In this document: piece by piece, positions 49,824-58,911 of the stretch
How the letters are laid out: each line of letters begins with the position of its first letter
Position numbering within the stretch: position 1 is the first letter of the stretch
Assembly (NCBI GenBank): GCA_019637615.1
Contig: JAHBVJ010000012.1
Location: 62,001-126,000, forward strand
Direction: 5' to 3'
Length of the DNA: 64,000 nt
Source of the DNA: Anaerolineae bacterium
GTDB taxonomy: Bacteria; Chloroflexota; Anaerolineae; Aggregatilineales; UBA2796
Notes under the pieces: model-generated
Databases searched by the model: none
What the model saw: only the letters and a program-made list of their open reading frames with translations
What the model was told of the DNA's origin: nothing
Translations under genes and position numbers: made by a program

Positions 49824-51938
49824 ATGAAACGCACGATCCGCCTCTATCTTGTTTTTGCTGTGCTAACGTCTACGCTGATAGGCGTCTCGTTTATCGCTCC
49901 CTCAGCACCTATCGCACTGGCGCAGGGCTGTAGCGTGATCGATACGATCAACATCAATGCCGGATATACCCCTTTCACTGGCACCGTCGCCACCAAAGGC
50001 GGACGACGCTATGACTACATCATCACGGGTGACGGCCTCGAATCTGGCGCATATCACGATCTGTTCTATTACAGCTATGATGCGTGGTCTACAAACAGCG
50101 CAGAATTCCTGACGAATAGCCAGACCCATTACAGCGGCATACGCGGCGTTTCAAGCTATCCGGCCTATAGCAGCTCCCACCAATACACGATTGAGGCGTT
50201 TGGCACTGGCGATCCCGTAGAAGTTCAAATTGGTTGGGGCGCGGTCGGTGGTGGAAATTATGCTTCATTTACGCTTCAAGTATGCGAATACCCACCTGAT
50301 TATGCGGGATTGTCCTGCACGGTGATCGAACGGCTGGACGTGGAGGGTGTTACTTCCGTTAGCACGAGCAGTACACTCACAAATGGGCAGACTTACAACG
50401 TGTTTGTAGTGGGACTCGGTGCTATAGCTGGCTTCCCCACGTCTGGCTACAACAGTGTAATTGATCCGTATTATTGGACAAACACTAACTGGTCTACGCA
50501 GACATTAACAGTTGGCGTAGAATTTGGCAGTCTCACCTATACATCATTGACCGTAATCGACACTACCTACCAGACTGATCATATGTATCAGGTTGATGTC
50601 GTTGGTAATGGTAGTCAATTGGTGATTGGGTTTAACGGTGGATGGTCGCCCCGCGGAGGGATCGAGGTCTACGTCTGTGATCCATCAATCACCCCCACGC
50701 CGTATTATTCGCCAACCCCAACCGCCACCGCAACGGGCACCGCCTATCCTAACCCCTACACGCATCGTCTATGTACGCTGCTGCTAGGACGCGCCGAATT
50801 CCGCGAAGCTTGGACTTTCGACGGAGGATCGGATTTTGAAGCCAGTGATCCAAATCGCTTTCTGAGAATGCCACCGGGCGGCAGCGCCACCTTGACCTTA
50901 GCGCTATCCCCTACCAAGCAATACGGCTTATCAGTGCTTCTACGAGCTGCCCAAACTGGCGACAATGGCAACATAACACTTCAAATAGGAACCTCAGCAG
51001 CCTATTCAATCCCACTCGAAAGCCACGCTGATCTACGTGGTTTCACCAGCGAGGCGATCAATTATGAGCCGGACACCACAGGAGGCTACACCGTCAAATT
51101 TGCGCGCCCTAGTACCGCAACGGGGGATGTGGTAGTCGAGTATTTTTGCTTACAAGTCAAAGTGAGCAGCGGCGGTGACGATTCAGGTGGGGGAACGGGC
51201 GAAGAAAATGATCGATGTTCAGTTTGCCAAGCCCCGGATTGGTTTGGCGATCTAGGTGGCATCCTGAATTGGCTCATATGCCAGATCAAGAACCTGTTAA
51301 CGTGCTACGTGTCGCAATTTCTCATCTACATCATGGGATTGATCAATAAGGTCACGGGCTTCGCGCTTGATATTTTCGTCTGGATGGTAGACGGATTCAA
51401 CGCCGTAGTGAAATGGGCTAACGGACTATTGCCACAAGTGCCCATGTTCGCTGGGGGAGCCACCGCCAACCTGATCACCGGAGCCAGCAACACCATGCAC
51501 ACGTCGGGAATGGCGAACGGGATGAATATCGTTGCCGCAGGAGCACGAGACCTACCCCGCACTATCAACAACATCATGACAGGGCTGATCGGGCAAGTCA
51601 GCAGCGCGATTGTTGAGAGCGGGTCGCTCATCGAGATCATGCTCAAACTGATTGTGGTGACATTTTCCGCGATCATTTTCGCGATCTTTGGGCTTGTGCC
51701 GATCCTCATTGGTTCGCTAATCGGTGGCTTTCTATCCCCAAGCAACATAACGAGCCTGACTATGACCTGCACAAACCCAGATTCTTACCTTTTCTATCCA
51801 TGCCTCATTTTCTACGCACTGGATAACACCGTCCTAGCGGGGCCAGCGGGCTACCTGTTCCCCCTTGTGATGGGTCTATGGGCTGTGCAGACCTTCGTAT
51901 GGGCACTGAACCGCATCAAAGAGGAAATAGCCGGATGA
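49824..51938 (+). CDS. Large exported stalk protein with C-terminal membrane domain
   Basis: A 704-aa protein. Signal peptide (about 1-33), a beta-rich ectodomain with two related repeats (each starting CSVIDTININ or CTVIERLDVE), a short T-P linker (about 292-312), a second beta domain (about 315-455), a Gly/Asp linker, a Cys pair (CSVCQAPDWFGDLGG), then several hydrophobic segments (about 480-525, 600-640, 660-697) with Gly/Asn-rich loops. This resembles an adhesin fused to a VirB6/pVI-like membrane base. It shares a four-base ATGA overlap with the next gene. No family recognised. Confidence 0.78.
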   Translation: MKRTIRLYLVFAVLTSTLIGVSFIAPSAPIALAQGCSVIDTININAGYTPFTGTVATKGGRRYDYIITGDGLESGAYHDLFYYSYDAWSTNSAEFLTNSQTHYSGIRGVSSYPAYSSSHQYTIEAFGTGDPVEVQIGWGAVGGGNYASFTLQVCEYPPDYAGLSCTVIERLDVEGVTSVSTSSTLTNGQTYNVFVVGLGAIAGFPTSGYNSVIDPYYWTNTNWSTQTLTVGVEFGSLTYTSLTVIDTTYQTDHMYQVDVVGNGSQLVIGFNGGWSPRGGIEVYVCDPSITPTPYYSPTPTATATGTAYPNPYTHRLCTLLLGRAEFREAWTFDGGSDFEASDPNRFLRMPPGGSATLTLALSPTKQYGLSVLLRAAQTGDNGNITLQIGTSAAYSIPLESHADLRGFTSEAINYEPDTTGGYTVKFARPSTATGDVVVEYFCLQVKVSSGGDDSGGGTGEENDRCSVCQAPDWFGDLGGILNWLICQIKNLLTCYVSQFLIYIMGLINKVTGFALDIFVWMVDGFNAVVKWANGLLPQVPMFAGGATANLITGASNTMHTSGMANGMNIVAAGARDLPRTINNIMTGLIGQVSSAIVESGSLIEIMLKLIVVTFSAIIFAIFGLVPILIGSLIGGFLSPSNITSLTMTCTNPDSYLFYPCLIFYALDNTVLAGPAGYLFPLVMGLWAVQTFVWALNRIKEEIAG

Positions 51939-53701
51939 AACGCCTAACACTCTTTATCGCGGTTTTGATGATCGTCACCAGCGCTCTCACCGGCGAGAAG
52001 ACTCGCGCACAGGTCGAGACCGGGGGTCTGTGCCAAGATTACTCAAGTACCTTTAGCGACCAATGGACAATTGAGGTAGGCGAGGCCGTCAGCGGTGTTC
52101 GTGGCTCGTTTGCCCGCTCACAGATTCGCAGCTCGAATAAGGATCAGGTGGCACGGGCATCCATCTACAACCCCGTAGGGGGCAGCGACAGCCGCATATC
52201 TGATTTTTGGATACGCGCCACACCAGAAGACGCGACCAGCCCATATTATCCCAACTTGACGCCCTACCATCTACAGATCAAGTTGTATCTGAACAACAAT
52301 GTAGTTTTTGACGTTTCGTACAGCCTTGATCCCGATAGCAGCGGTGGAGCCTTCCGGCATATCGCGATCCCCGACGTAGTGGCGGATCGAATCTGGTTTG
52401 ACATTTACCAGCCGACCAACAGCCCCGGCAATGCGAGTGTACCCGTCCTAGTTCAAGTGGAGCGTGTTTGTGCCAAAAGCAGCTTACCTACCCCCACCTA
52501 TACACCGTCGCCAACTTTTCCGCCTCCGACCGCCGCGCCGGGGCCATCTGATACCCCATATCCCACCATTACTCCCTTGCCACCAACGCCAACCCGAACG
52601 CTCACGCGCACCCGGACGCCTACCATCACGCGCACGCCCACGGGCACGCGAACCCCCGTACCTACCAACACACCAACGGACACTTTTACCCCCGGAGGCC
52701 CGACTCTGACGCCGAGCAACACGCTGGGGGGAGCTACCGACACGCCGCCACCGAGCGAGACGCCGGAACCGCCTCAGCCAACAGAAACCTACGCCAGCAC
52801 GTTAGCGGACTATCTCCCGTTGACGCCGATCCCGCCGGATGATGAATGCACGGACATCAACAACCCGTGCCGACCATTCCCGCAAAACACGCTACAGCCG
52901 CCGTCATTTTACACACCGACTCTGATCGCCTTGCTACCGAGCTTGACACCTATTGCATCGGTCACGATCTACACCTTGCAGACTGCCTATCCATCGCAGC
53001 GAGGGACGCCAGTCCTACCGATCCAGCTTCAGCCCGTGATCGAGCAGGTCAACGACACGATTGATTCGCTGCAAAATCTACAGGATAGCGACCAGCTGAC
53101 CCAAGCCCGCAACACGCTTTACCAGTCGGGACAATCGATCAATTGGTTATGGTCGATTGTGACCAGCATCACCAACTCCGATCTAGGGCCGGAAGCGTAT
53201 CTACTGGTGTTTTTGATCGCTTTGCTCACGCTCAATATTCTTTTGCGCGTGTTCTTTTTTGTGCTCAAAGTGGTGATCGTCCTGTTGAAGCTGTTCCCGC
53301 AAGCTACGGGAATCATCGTGGTCATCATTCTAATCTTTGCCATCGCCGCGATCTTCAACCTGTTCAATCTGGCAGGTGAGAGCACCGCCACGCCTGCGCC
53401 TACCGTCACCCTCGGAACGCCTACCGTTACCGTGACATTGGACGCCACGGGGCCGACGCCAACCAGCAAATACAAGGGATTGCGCCCCACCGGGACACCG
53501 TGGCCTACCTTCCAAGGCACATCAGCGCTTCAAATCGACATGGAATCTAAGGTTGGCGAGGTAGCCGACACCGCGATCAACGCCTACAAGTTCGCCAACC
53601 AGAATAACGCAATGGATGTGCTCTCATTCATCATGCTTGCTGTTGCCGTGTTTGGAGTTGCCGTCAGCCTACAGCGTCAGTTGACGCGGGATAAGATGTA
53701 A
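51935..53701 (+). CDS. Exported stalk protein with internal membrane helices
   Basis: A 588-aa protein. Signal peptide (1-26), beta-rich ectodomain (about 27-182), long Thr/Pro stalk (about 185-290), helical segment (about 360-415), a strongly hydrophobic block (about 418-480, two to three helices), a second T-P stretch and a last helix near the C-terminus (MDVLSFIMLAVAVFGVAVSL). The ectodomain keeps four Cys, suggesting disulphides outside the cell. ATGA overlap with the gene before; the stop TAA shares its last base with the next ATG. No family recognised. Confidence 0.75.
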   Translation: MKRLTLFIAVLMIVTSALTGEKTRAQVETGGLCQDYSSTFSDQWTIEVGEAVSGVRGSFARSQIRSSNKDQVARASIYNPVGGSDSRISDFWIRATPEDATSPYYPNLTPYHLQIKLYLNNNVVFDVSYSLDPDSSGGAFRHIAIPDVVADRIWFDIYQPTNSPGNASVPVLVQVERVCAKSSLPTPTYTPSPTFPPPTAAPGPSDTPYPTITPLPPTPTRTLTRTRTPTITRTPTGTRTPVPTNTPTDTFTPGGPTLTPSNTLGGATDTPPPSETPEPPQPTETYASTLADYLPLTPIPPDDECTDINNPCRPFPQNTLQPPSFYTPTLIALLPSLTPIASVTIYTLQTAYPSQRGTPVLPIQLQPVIEQVNDTIDSLQNLQDSDQLTQARNTLYQSGQSINWLWSIVTSITNSDLGPEAYLLVFLIALLTLNILLRVFFFVLKVVIVLLKLFPQATGIIVVIILIFAIAAIFNLFNLAGESTATPAPTVTLGTPTVTVTLDATGPTPTSKYKGLRPTGTPWPTFQGTSALQIDMESKVGEVADTAINAYKFANQNNAMDVLSFIMLAVAVFGVAVSLQRQLTRDKM

Positions 53702-54519
53702 TGCCAAGAATCGAATTCGTAGAAGCGGGCTACGACCCCACCAAGCACGAGCACCCCCTGACCGGGCCGACTCTATCAGGCTGTCTGATGTGGGCGCTGA
53801 TCATCGTGGTGGGCATAGGTGTAATCGGAATCTACGCCATGTTGATCATGCCGAAAAAGCCACGAACCGCGCCCGCCGTTGCTGAAGTGCCAACCATGAC
53901 GCTCACAGCATCAGCCACCGCGTGCGATCCGTGCCCTAGCGCCACATTCACGCCATCGATGAGCGCTACACCGTTCCCGACCTTGACCGCGAGTTGGTCA
54001 TGGCCTGCCGGACTGATCACCGCTACCGAGTTTCCGACCTTGACCGAAACGCCCACCGCGAGCAGCACCTACACGCCGCGACTACCAGCGACCGCCCGCC
54101 CACGAACCGGGGGAGGAAGCCGAACCGGGGTAAGCAATCCGCCCCCGGCAGCAACCCCGCCACCATTGAGGCCAATCCCGACGAGCGCATTCTCGCAGCT
54201 TCCGACTCTGTTCCCAACCTATACGCCGTTGCCGCCAAACTGGACGCCAAGCCCGATCTGGCAGGGCACGCCGATCCCAACCATCGACTACAGCACGCCA
54301 ACGGACGAATTTATCGGACTGCCGACCACCGCGCCGACCAGCACCGATCAAGCCCGCCCGACGCTTACCGACACGCCGACGGATAGTCCGACCAACACGC
54401 CGTCACCGACCGAAACACCAACCGAGACTCCCACATGGACGTGGACGCCGACGGTAACTTACACCCCGACATTCACGCCCACGTATACCGAAACGCCAAC
54501 TTTGGAGGTAGTACCATGA
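53701..54519 (+). CDS. Single-helix anchored Thr/Pro-rich protein
   Basis: A 272-aa type II membrane protein: a cytosolic N-terminus, one helix (about 28-48, MWALIIVVGIGVIGIYAMLI), then over 220 residues of T/P-rich extended sequence with two Cys near the helix. It looks like a pure stalk. Overlaps its neighbours by one and four bases. Confidence 0.7.
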   Translation: MPRIEFVEAGYDPTKHEHPLTGPTLSGCLMWALIIVVGIGVIGIYAMLIMPKKPRTAPAVAEVPTMTLTASATACDPCPSATFTPSMSATPFPTLTASWSWPAGLITATEFPTLTETPTASSTYTPRLPATARPRTGGGSRTGVSNPPPAATPPPLRPIPTSAFSQLPTLFPTYTPLPPNWTPSPIWQGTPIPTIDYSTPTDEFIGLPTTAPTSTDQARPTLTDTPTDSPTNTPSPTETPTETPTWTWTPTVTYTPTFTPTYTETPTLEVVP

Positions 54520-55451
54520 GTATCTTGCGCCGTCTTTGGAAACACATCGACATGATCGCCGCCGTCGTGGTGATCGGGCTATTTTTCAGCGGACGCCTAC
54601 AGTATCCGATGCAGTGGTTTCTCAGGGGCACGATCAGCCCGGATCGCTGGAACTGGGCAGCCGATAGCGCAACGCCGATTCTGGGCATATGGATGGGTAT
54701 GTATTGCATTGCTTCAATCGCCACCCTGACTATGAAAGCCTTCAGTAACGAGCACCTAGAAGCCTACGAACGCCGCTACAAAGCACGCCTAGATCAAGCC
54801 CACGGAAACCCCATCATGGAAGCTGAAATCAAGGCCGTGTGGAAGGCGTTTTCAAAGGATGTTCGCGACTGGCAGATGAAAACGTTTTGGGCAGAGCAGA
54901 CCCGCGCAAATTGGGATCGTGCCACCGTGATCGCTTATCAAAAATCGATATTCGTGATCACGATCATCGCCCTTGTTTCATGCCTACCTATGACCGTCTA
55001 CAGCGACCAGCCAGTAGCCTACACCCTAGCGTTATTGTTGGCGTTGTACATCAGTCACTACATCACCACGATCATCGTAGAAGCTGCGGACATAATCGAT
55101 CCCGCGCCGCCGATCATTCCCCCGGTTGACATCCCGCCAATGCTACAGGAAGACACGCCGCCAATGCCGTTACTGGTGAGTGTCAGCCACGTATGGGCAA
55201 AGTGGCGCGCCCTACCATCCGCAAAGAAAAAGGCTCAACTGATGGGAATGGCGATCTTTGTGATATTTGGAGCCGTCATGAGTTTTGGCGCGCTGTCGTG
55301 GGTTGCTTATGTTATCTCCCTACCAACGGTTGAGCAGCGCATCCTAGGGGGATGGCCCGTGATGGCATTCATAGCAGGAATGATATTTTTGCTATTCATC
55401 TCGGATAGGCAAACCAAGCGGAGAAAGCTACGTGCTCAAGAAAATCACTGA
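54516..55451 (+). CDS. Multi-pass membrane protein of the stalk operon
   Basis: A 311-aa protein with about six hydrophobic helices (near 13-30, 50-72, 148-170, 176-200, 250-275, 282-303) and a charged cytosolic loop (about 80-140: SNEHLEAYERRYKARLDQAH). A Pro-rich loop follows helix 4. No family recognised; a base or channel component is possible. ATG 54516 overlaps the previous stop (ATGA). The next gene starts inside its last 20 bases. Confidence 0.7.
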   Translation: MSILRRLWKHIDMIAAVVVIGLFFSGRLQYPMQWFLRGTISPDRWNWAADSATPILGIWMGMYCIASIATLTMKAFSNEHLEAYERRYKARLDQAHGNPIMEAEIKAVWKAFSKDVRDWQMKTFWAEQTRANWDRATVIAYQKSIFVITIIALVSCLPMTVYSDQPVAYTLALLLALYISHYITTIIVEAADIIDPAPPIIPPVDIPPMLQEDTPPMPLLVSVSHVWAKWRALPSAKKKAQLMGMAIFVIFGAVMSFGALSWVAYVISLPTVEQRILGGWPVMAFIAGMIFLLFISDRQTKRRKLRAQENH

Positions 55452-55731
55452 GTTCTTCTTTTTCCCGAAACGTCGCCGCGCGGGACTCTCGCTGCTACCC
55501 CGTCACTACAGCAGCAGCACCAACCGCGCGGGCATGATCCCCCCGGATCGCGAGGAGTGGATTACCATCCTACGGGGTCGCTCGCTCGCACGAACGCGTG
55601 AGGATGCTTGGCGCGTGATTAAGCGCTATCCGGGGAGAACGCTACATGAGATCGTCGTGCTGGAAACACGGAAACGCCGCACGGAAGGCCCGTTAGCGCG
55701 GGCTGTGCGCAAGTTAAGGGAGATATGGTAA
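55432..55731 (+). CDS. Small basic protein (GTG start)
   Basis: A 99-aa, very basic protein (KRRRAGLSLLPRH; LARAVRKLREIW). The C-terminal half (PGRTLHEIVVLETRKRR) could form a small helix-turn-helix. It overlaps the membrane protein gene by 20 bases. No family recognised. Confidence 0.6.
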   Translation: MLKKITEFFFFPKRRRAGLSLLPRHYSSSTNRAGMIPPDREEWITILRGRSLARTREDAWRVIKRYPGRTLHEIVVLETRKRRTEGPLARAVRKLREIW

Positions 55732-55733
55732 CG

Positions 55734-55841
55734 ATGGACATACTGATTCAACTTGTCTTGGCGTCATTCATTGTAATTTTGCTGGCAACCATCTTTGTGG
55801 GGGAGGCCGAGCGCGAAGCAAAGGAAAAGGATCATGAATGA
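55734..55841 (+). CDS. 35-aa single-helix membrane peptide
   Basis: MDILIQLVLASFIVILLATI, then FVGEAEREAKEKDHE. A single helix with a charged tail, starting 2 bases after the previous stop and overlapping the next ATG by 8. Confidence 0.5.
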   Translation: MDILIQLVLASFIVILLATIFVGEAEREAKEKDHE

Positions 55842-55962
55842 TATAATTGAATTCGTGCTGAAATATGCCACCGCACTACCCGCCCGTACGTTGAGAAATC
55901 TAGCCGGGGCAGTCGTTTACCACATCTTCAAACCGCGCCGCCGCAATCGCAAACGCCGTTGA
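55834..55962 (+). CDS. 42-aa basic-tailed small protein
   Basis: MNDIIEFVLKYATALPARTL, then RNLAGAVVYHIFKPRRRNRK. An amphipathic helix with a strongly basic tail. Last gene of the plus-strand operon. Confidence 0.5.
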   Translation: MNDIIEFVLKYATALPARTLRNLAGAVVYHIFKPRRRNRKRR

Positions 55963-56434
55963 TTTTCCATAAATTCGCTTCAGGCCGGTGAGCTGGCGAC
56001 ATAATGCAGCCTCAATTATTTGTATCGCAATCCGTTCGTGATAATTGGACTTTGTCGCCAAAAATGGAGGGGTATATATGGCTCACTAGAGATCGTGTTC
56101 AAGCTTTATATAACCACAACTGATCATTACTCAATTGGCTGCATACGTGATTTATTGCGGTTGCGAGTATTCATAGTGTGAGCATTGATTGCAGATTGGA
56201 AACCAAGTCTAGATTTTGGGCAGGAGTTAATGTGAATTGACGCAATTCAAACTATCACCTAAACTATTCCATAGATACGCGAACCTCATGATCGCATGTC
56301 TACACGTACCGTTCAGCAGCATAGCGACCATTGTTAACTCAATATCGCACCTTTACAGAATCGACGCGGGTCTAAGTCTTTCTGTTTTGGTTGTTGCTGA
56401 ACGGGAACGTTGTTTGGATAGAAGATCAGGCGTG
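55963..56434. other. AT-rich intergenic stretch between convergent operons
   Basis: About 470 bases where base composition drops sharply from GC-rich to AT-rich. I see no gene, clear terminator or RNA. A 106-codon plus frame starting at 56237 lies mostly antisense to the glycosylase gene and is not supported. Confidence 0.4.
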
Positions 56435-57100
56435 TTACTTGTCAGGCGATGCTTGCAAAAGCAAACGATACTTTGCCGCATATTTACACTTTTTTTGAAG
56501 CACACATTCATTGCACTGTGGGTTAGGAGTGCAAATTTTTGCTGTGAAATCCAATAAAGCGTAGTTGTATTCACGATGTTTCTTTTTCGGGGTAAGTTTA
56601 TCAGCTAACTCAATGAACCATTTTTTTCGCCGCGTTTCCCCGTTCGTTTCAAAACCGAAAAACCTTCCGTATAACCGGACCACATTGCTATCAATTATTC
56701 TGTCATATTTACCAATGTGAAATGTGCGAAATGCAGACGCAATATAGTCACCTACACCGGGCAAGTCTAAAAGTTTATCTCTATCATGTGGTATTTGTTC
56801 TGCAACAAGTCTTTTTGCGAGTGCCTTTATTAACAAGTTTCTCTGCGGCAGCCCTAAATGCTCAAATACATCGCTAGGGTTTGCGATATAGTCAGCTGGG
56901 GTTGGATATTTCTGTACAAATTCCGAGAAAACTGGTTCTACCTGTTCAGCCTTAGTGCGTTGGAGCATTAACTCTACTACTAGAGAATGCCATTGGTTTG
57001 TCAAATTCCGCCAAGGAAAATTTCTGTAATTTATTGCTCCCCACAACAATAACCTTTGACGGAAGTATCGAATTTGTGAACGTGAAATATCTAGTTCCAT
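56435..57100 (-). CDS. HhH-GPD DNA glycosylase, MIG-like (thymine-DNA glycosylase candidate)
   Basis: A 221-aa MutY/Nth-family glycosylase. NFPWRNLTNQWHSLVVELML and LPGVGDYIASAF (helix-hairpin-helix) lead to the catalytic Asp in DRIIDSNVVRLYGRFFG. The [4Fe-4S] loop is CTPNPQCNECVLQKKC. After LPGVG the key position is Tyr (DY), as in the MIG thymine-DNA glycosylase linked to a C5-methylase, instead of Ser (MutY) or Lys (Nth). It is the last gene of an operon with a C5 methyltransferase, so repair of T:G from deaminated 5-methylcytosine is the likely job. ATG 57100 is preferred to the TTG at 57106. Confidence 0.82.
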   Translation of the reverse strand: MELDISRSQIRYFRQRLLLWGAINYRNFPWRNLTNQWHSLVVELMLQRTKAEQVEPVFSEFVQKYPTPADYIANPSDVFEHLGLPQRNLLIKALAKRLVAEQIPHDRDKLLDLPGVGDYIASAFRTFHIGKYDRIIDSNVVRLYGRFFGFETNGETRRKKWFIELADKLTPKKKHREYNYALLDFTAKICTPNPQCNECVLQKKCKYAAKYRLLLQASPDK

Positions 57101-57109
57101 AATCAAAAG

Positions 57110-58909
57110 CTAGTATGAAGATCCTGACCACTTCTCGGAAAGATATTTAATGACTGAATCTAAATGCTTTTTAATTTCCCTAAGTGAAAGTAATGCTTTA
57201 TCTCCGGGCACCAAGGCAAATGCGCCTATTTCCGCTATAGGAGTAGTTTCATCACGCCTAAAAAAAACTGGAGTACTGTTATCTCCAGGATATAGCACAT
57301 ACGCTCCTAAAGTATTGTGTATCGCATCGCGGTATGCGTGCATCTTAACTAAATCGTCCTGCTTAAAAGTACTATGTAGATCAATAGCTTCCATCTCTGG
57401 ATCATCTATATTTGATATAAGTTTTGATATAAGTTCTTCTTTTGGAGGAAAAACCTGAATTCGATATTTGGCGTCAAAATGCAAATGCGCTTGTTGTGTG
57501 GTATCTGAGGAACTTATCACTGTTAAAGTGAAATCAGGTCTAAGGGATAGTGACCATGAAAGTGATTGTCCGAAAGTATAATTATACTTGAACTCATACT
57601 TAAGTTGTGGGGAAAAGCGACCCCGAATAGTTAAGTTCTGGCCTGCCTTTAGGTTAAGCCTTATACCATCTTCGGCAATCGTAAATAACTCATGAAGAGC
57701 ATAAGTATCAGTTCCATAGTTAGTCCGCAATAAAGTTAGTAATGTAAAAAAGAGCCAGTACTCATATAGTTTTGCCACGTTACGGCTTCCGCCTTTATAT
57801 ATGTCCTCTTCCCCGCCTTCCCAGCTAATGCGAGATAAAAGACTATAAGTGAGCCAAGAATGAAATACTTTTCGATAGCCATTTCGGCGCTGCAATACCG
57901 GACTTCCCAACGGCAAGACTTTGAGTTTAGACAAATTTGCCAGAAGATCGTTTCTTATCCAATCCTCAAGTTGCGACTGTATGAGTGTTATTTCCGCTAA
58001 TATAGGTGCAGCTACATTCGAATACTCAGGGTTAGCTATCAGGTCTTTTATGAATCCTAGATCTGATAAGAAACTTACTAGGACATGTTTAATAAATTGA
58101 TTTTCTGGGACATCTCTAGTTTCTCTAACAATTCCTGTCCTAATGGTTTCAGGGATTGAAGGAGTACTATGCCCCTGACTAGTAAAATGGTCGGCTAAGG
58201 GATGATCGCTTGGTATGGTTATACGTTTAGTTCCACGAAGTAACTGATGTGCAGCCGAGGCCGCATCTTTTATACCGCGTCTCACCGGAGCATTTGCTTC
58301 GTCTGTGATAAGTTGACTTACTGGCATAGTAAAAATACGTTCAATAGCATCTGAAAATTCTCGGGATGCTATCAGCCCAGTTAAGAATGCCAATCGTGAT
58401 TGTAAATTATCTAAATTCTCGGTTAGTGGTACATTGCTCAGTGCGATATGCGATGCTGAAAAAAGATCAAGTGCTAGTTCAACGCACTGGTCCCCTATTT
58501 CATCGAGCATTGTCCGATAATCGGAAAGGTAGTCAATTTTATGAGAATGAACCTCAATTAGCGCCGTTGACATAACGTGATCTTGCAAGTCCGCAAGAAA
58601 TAATGTTACACATCCGGTATTCAATCCAGTATTTAGTGTGCCAAACCGTGCATTATGGATACGAGGCCTAATGATTCGGGATAAATTTCCGTCGTTTCTT
58701 AGCTTGATCTCTTCATTCCCATCTTGGGGTATAAGCTCATATTCATACTCAGCGCCTTCCAATAAAATAACTTGAACCCCAGGTAATGACTTTTCAACAT
58801 TCGTTGAAATATAAGGCATGCCACTTTTAGTACTCAAATATCTGGCAGTAATGCGCAGTAAAGCCACTATGGAACTATTCAACACGAATTTTATAGTTGC
58901 AACTGACAT
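57110..58909 (-). CDS. DUF2357 / PD-(D/E)XK restriction nuclease subunit (McrC-like partner)
   Basis: A 599-aa protein. The long N-terminal part fits DUF2357. The C-terminal part carries a nuclease core: LRPDFTLTVISSS, then HLHFDAKYRIQ, giving D...DxK, with KMHAYRDAI after it. Such proteins partner McrB-like GTPases in methylation-linked restriction, as in the LlaJI and BsuMI type systems. ATG 58909 has GAGG 7 bases ahead, placed in the end of the mcrB-like gene; a TTG at 58915 is the alternative. Strongly AT-rich compared with the stalk operon. Confidence 0.8.
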   Translation of the reverse strand: MSVATIKFVLNSSIVALLRITARYLSTKSGMPYISTNVEKSLPGVQVILLEGAEYEYELIPQDGNEEIKLRNDGNLSRIIRPRIHNARFGTLNTGLNTGCVTLFLADLQDHVMSTALIEVHSHKIDYLSDYRTMLDEIGDQCVELALDLFSASHIALSNVPLTENLDNLQSRLAFLTGLIASREFSDAIERIFTMPVSQLITDEANAPVRRGIKDAASAAHQLLRGTKRITIPSDHPLADHFTSQGHSTPSIPETIRTGIVRETRDVPENQFIKHVLVSFLSDLGFIKDLIANPEYSNVAAPILAEITLIQSQLEDWIRNDLLANLSKLKVLPLGSPVLQRRNGYRKVFHSWLTYSLLSRISWEGGEEDIYKGGSRNVAKLYEYWLFFTLLTLLRTNYGTDTYALHELFTIAEDGIRLNLKAGQNLTIRGRFSPQLKYEFKYNYTFGQSLSWSLSLRPDFTLTVISSSDTTQQAHLHFDAKYRIQVFPPKEELISKLISNIDDPEMEAIDLHSTFKQDDLVKMHAYRDAIHNTLGAYVLYPGDNSTPVFFRRDETTPIAEIGAFALVPGDKALLSLREIKKHLDSVIKYLSEKWSGSSY

Positions 58910-58911
58910 AA

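Noticed and set aside
56237..56557. 106-codon plus-strand frame
   Set aside because: More than a third is antisense to the MIG-like glycosylase and the composition is not protein-like.
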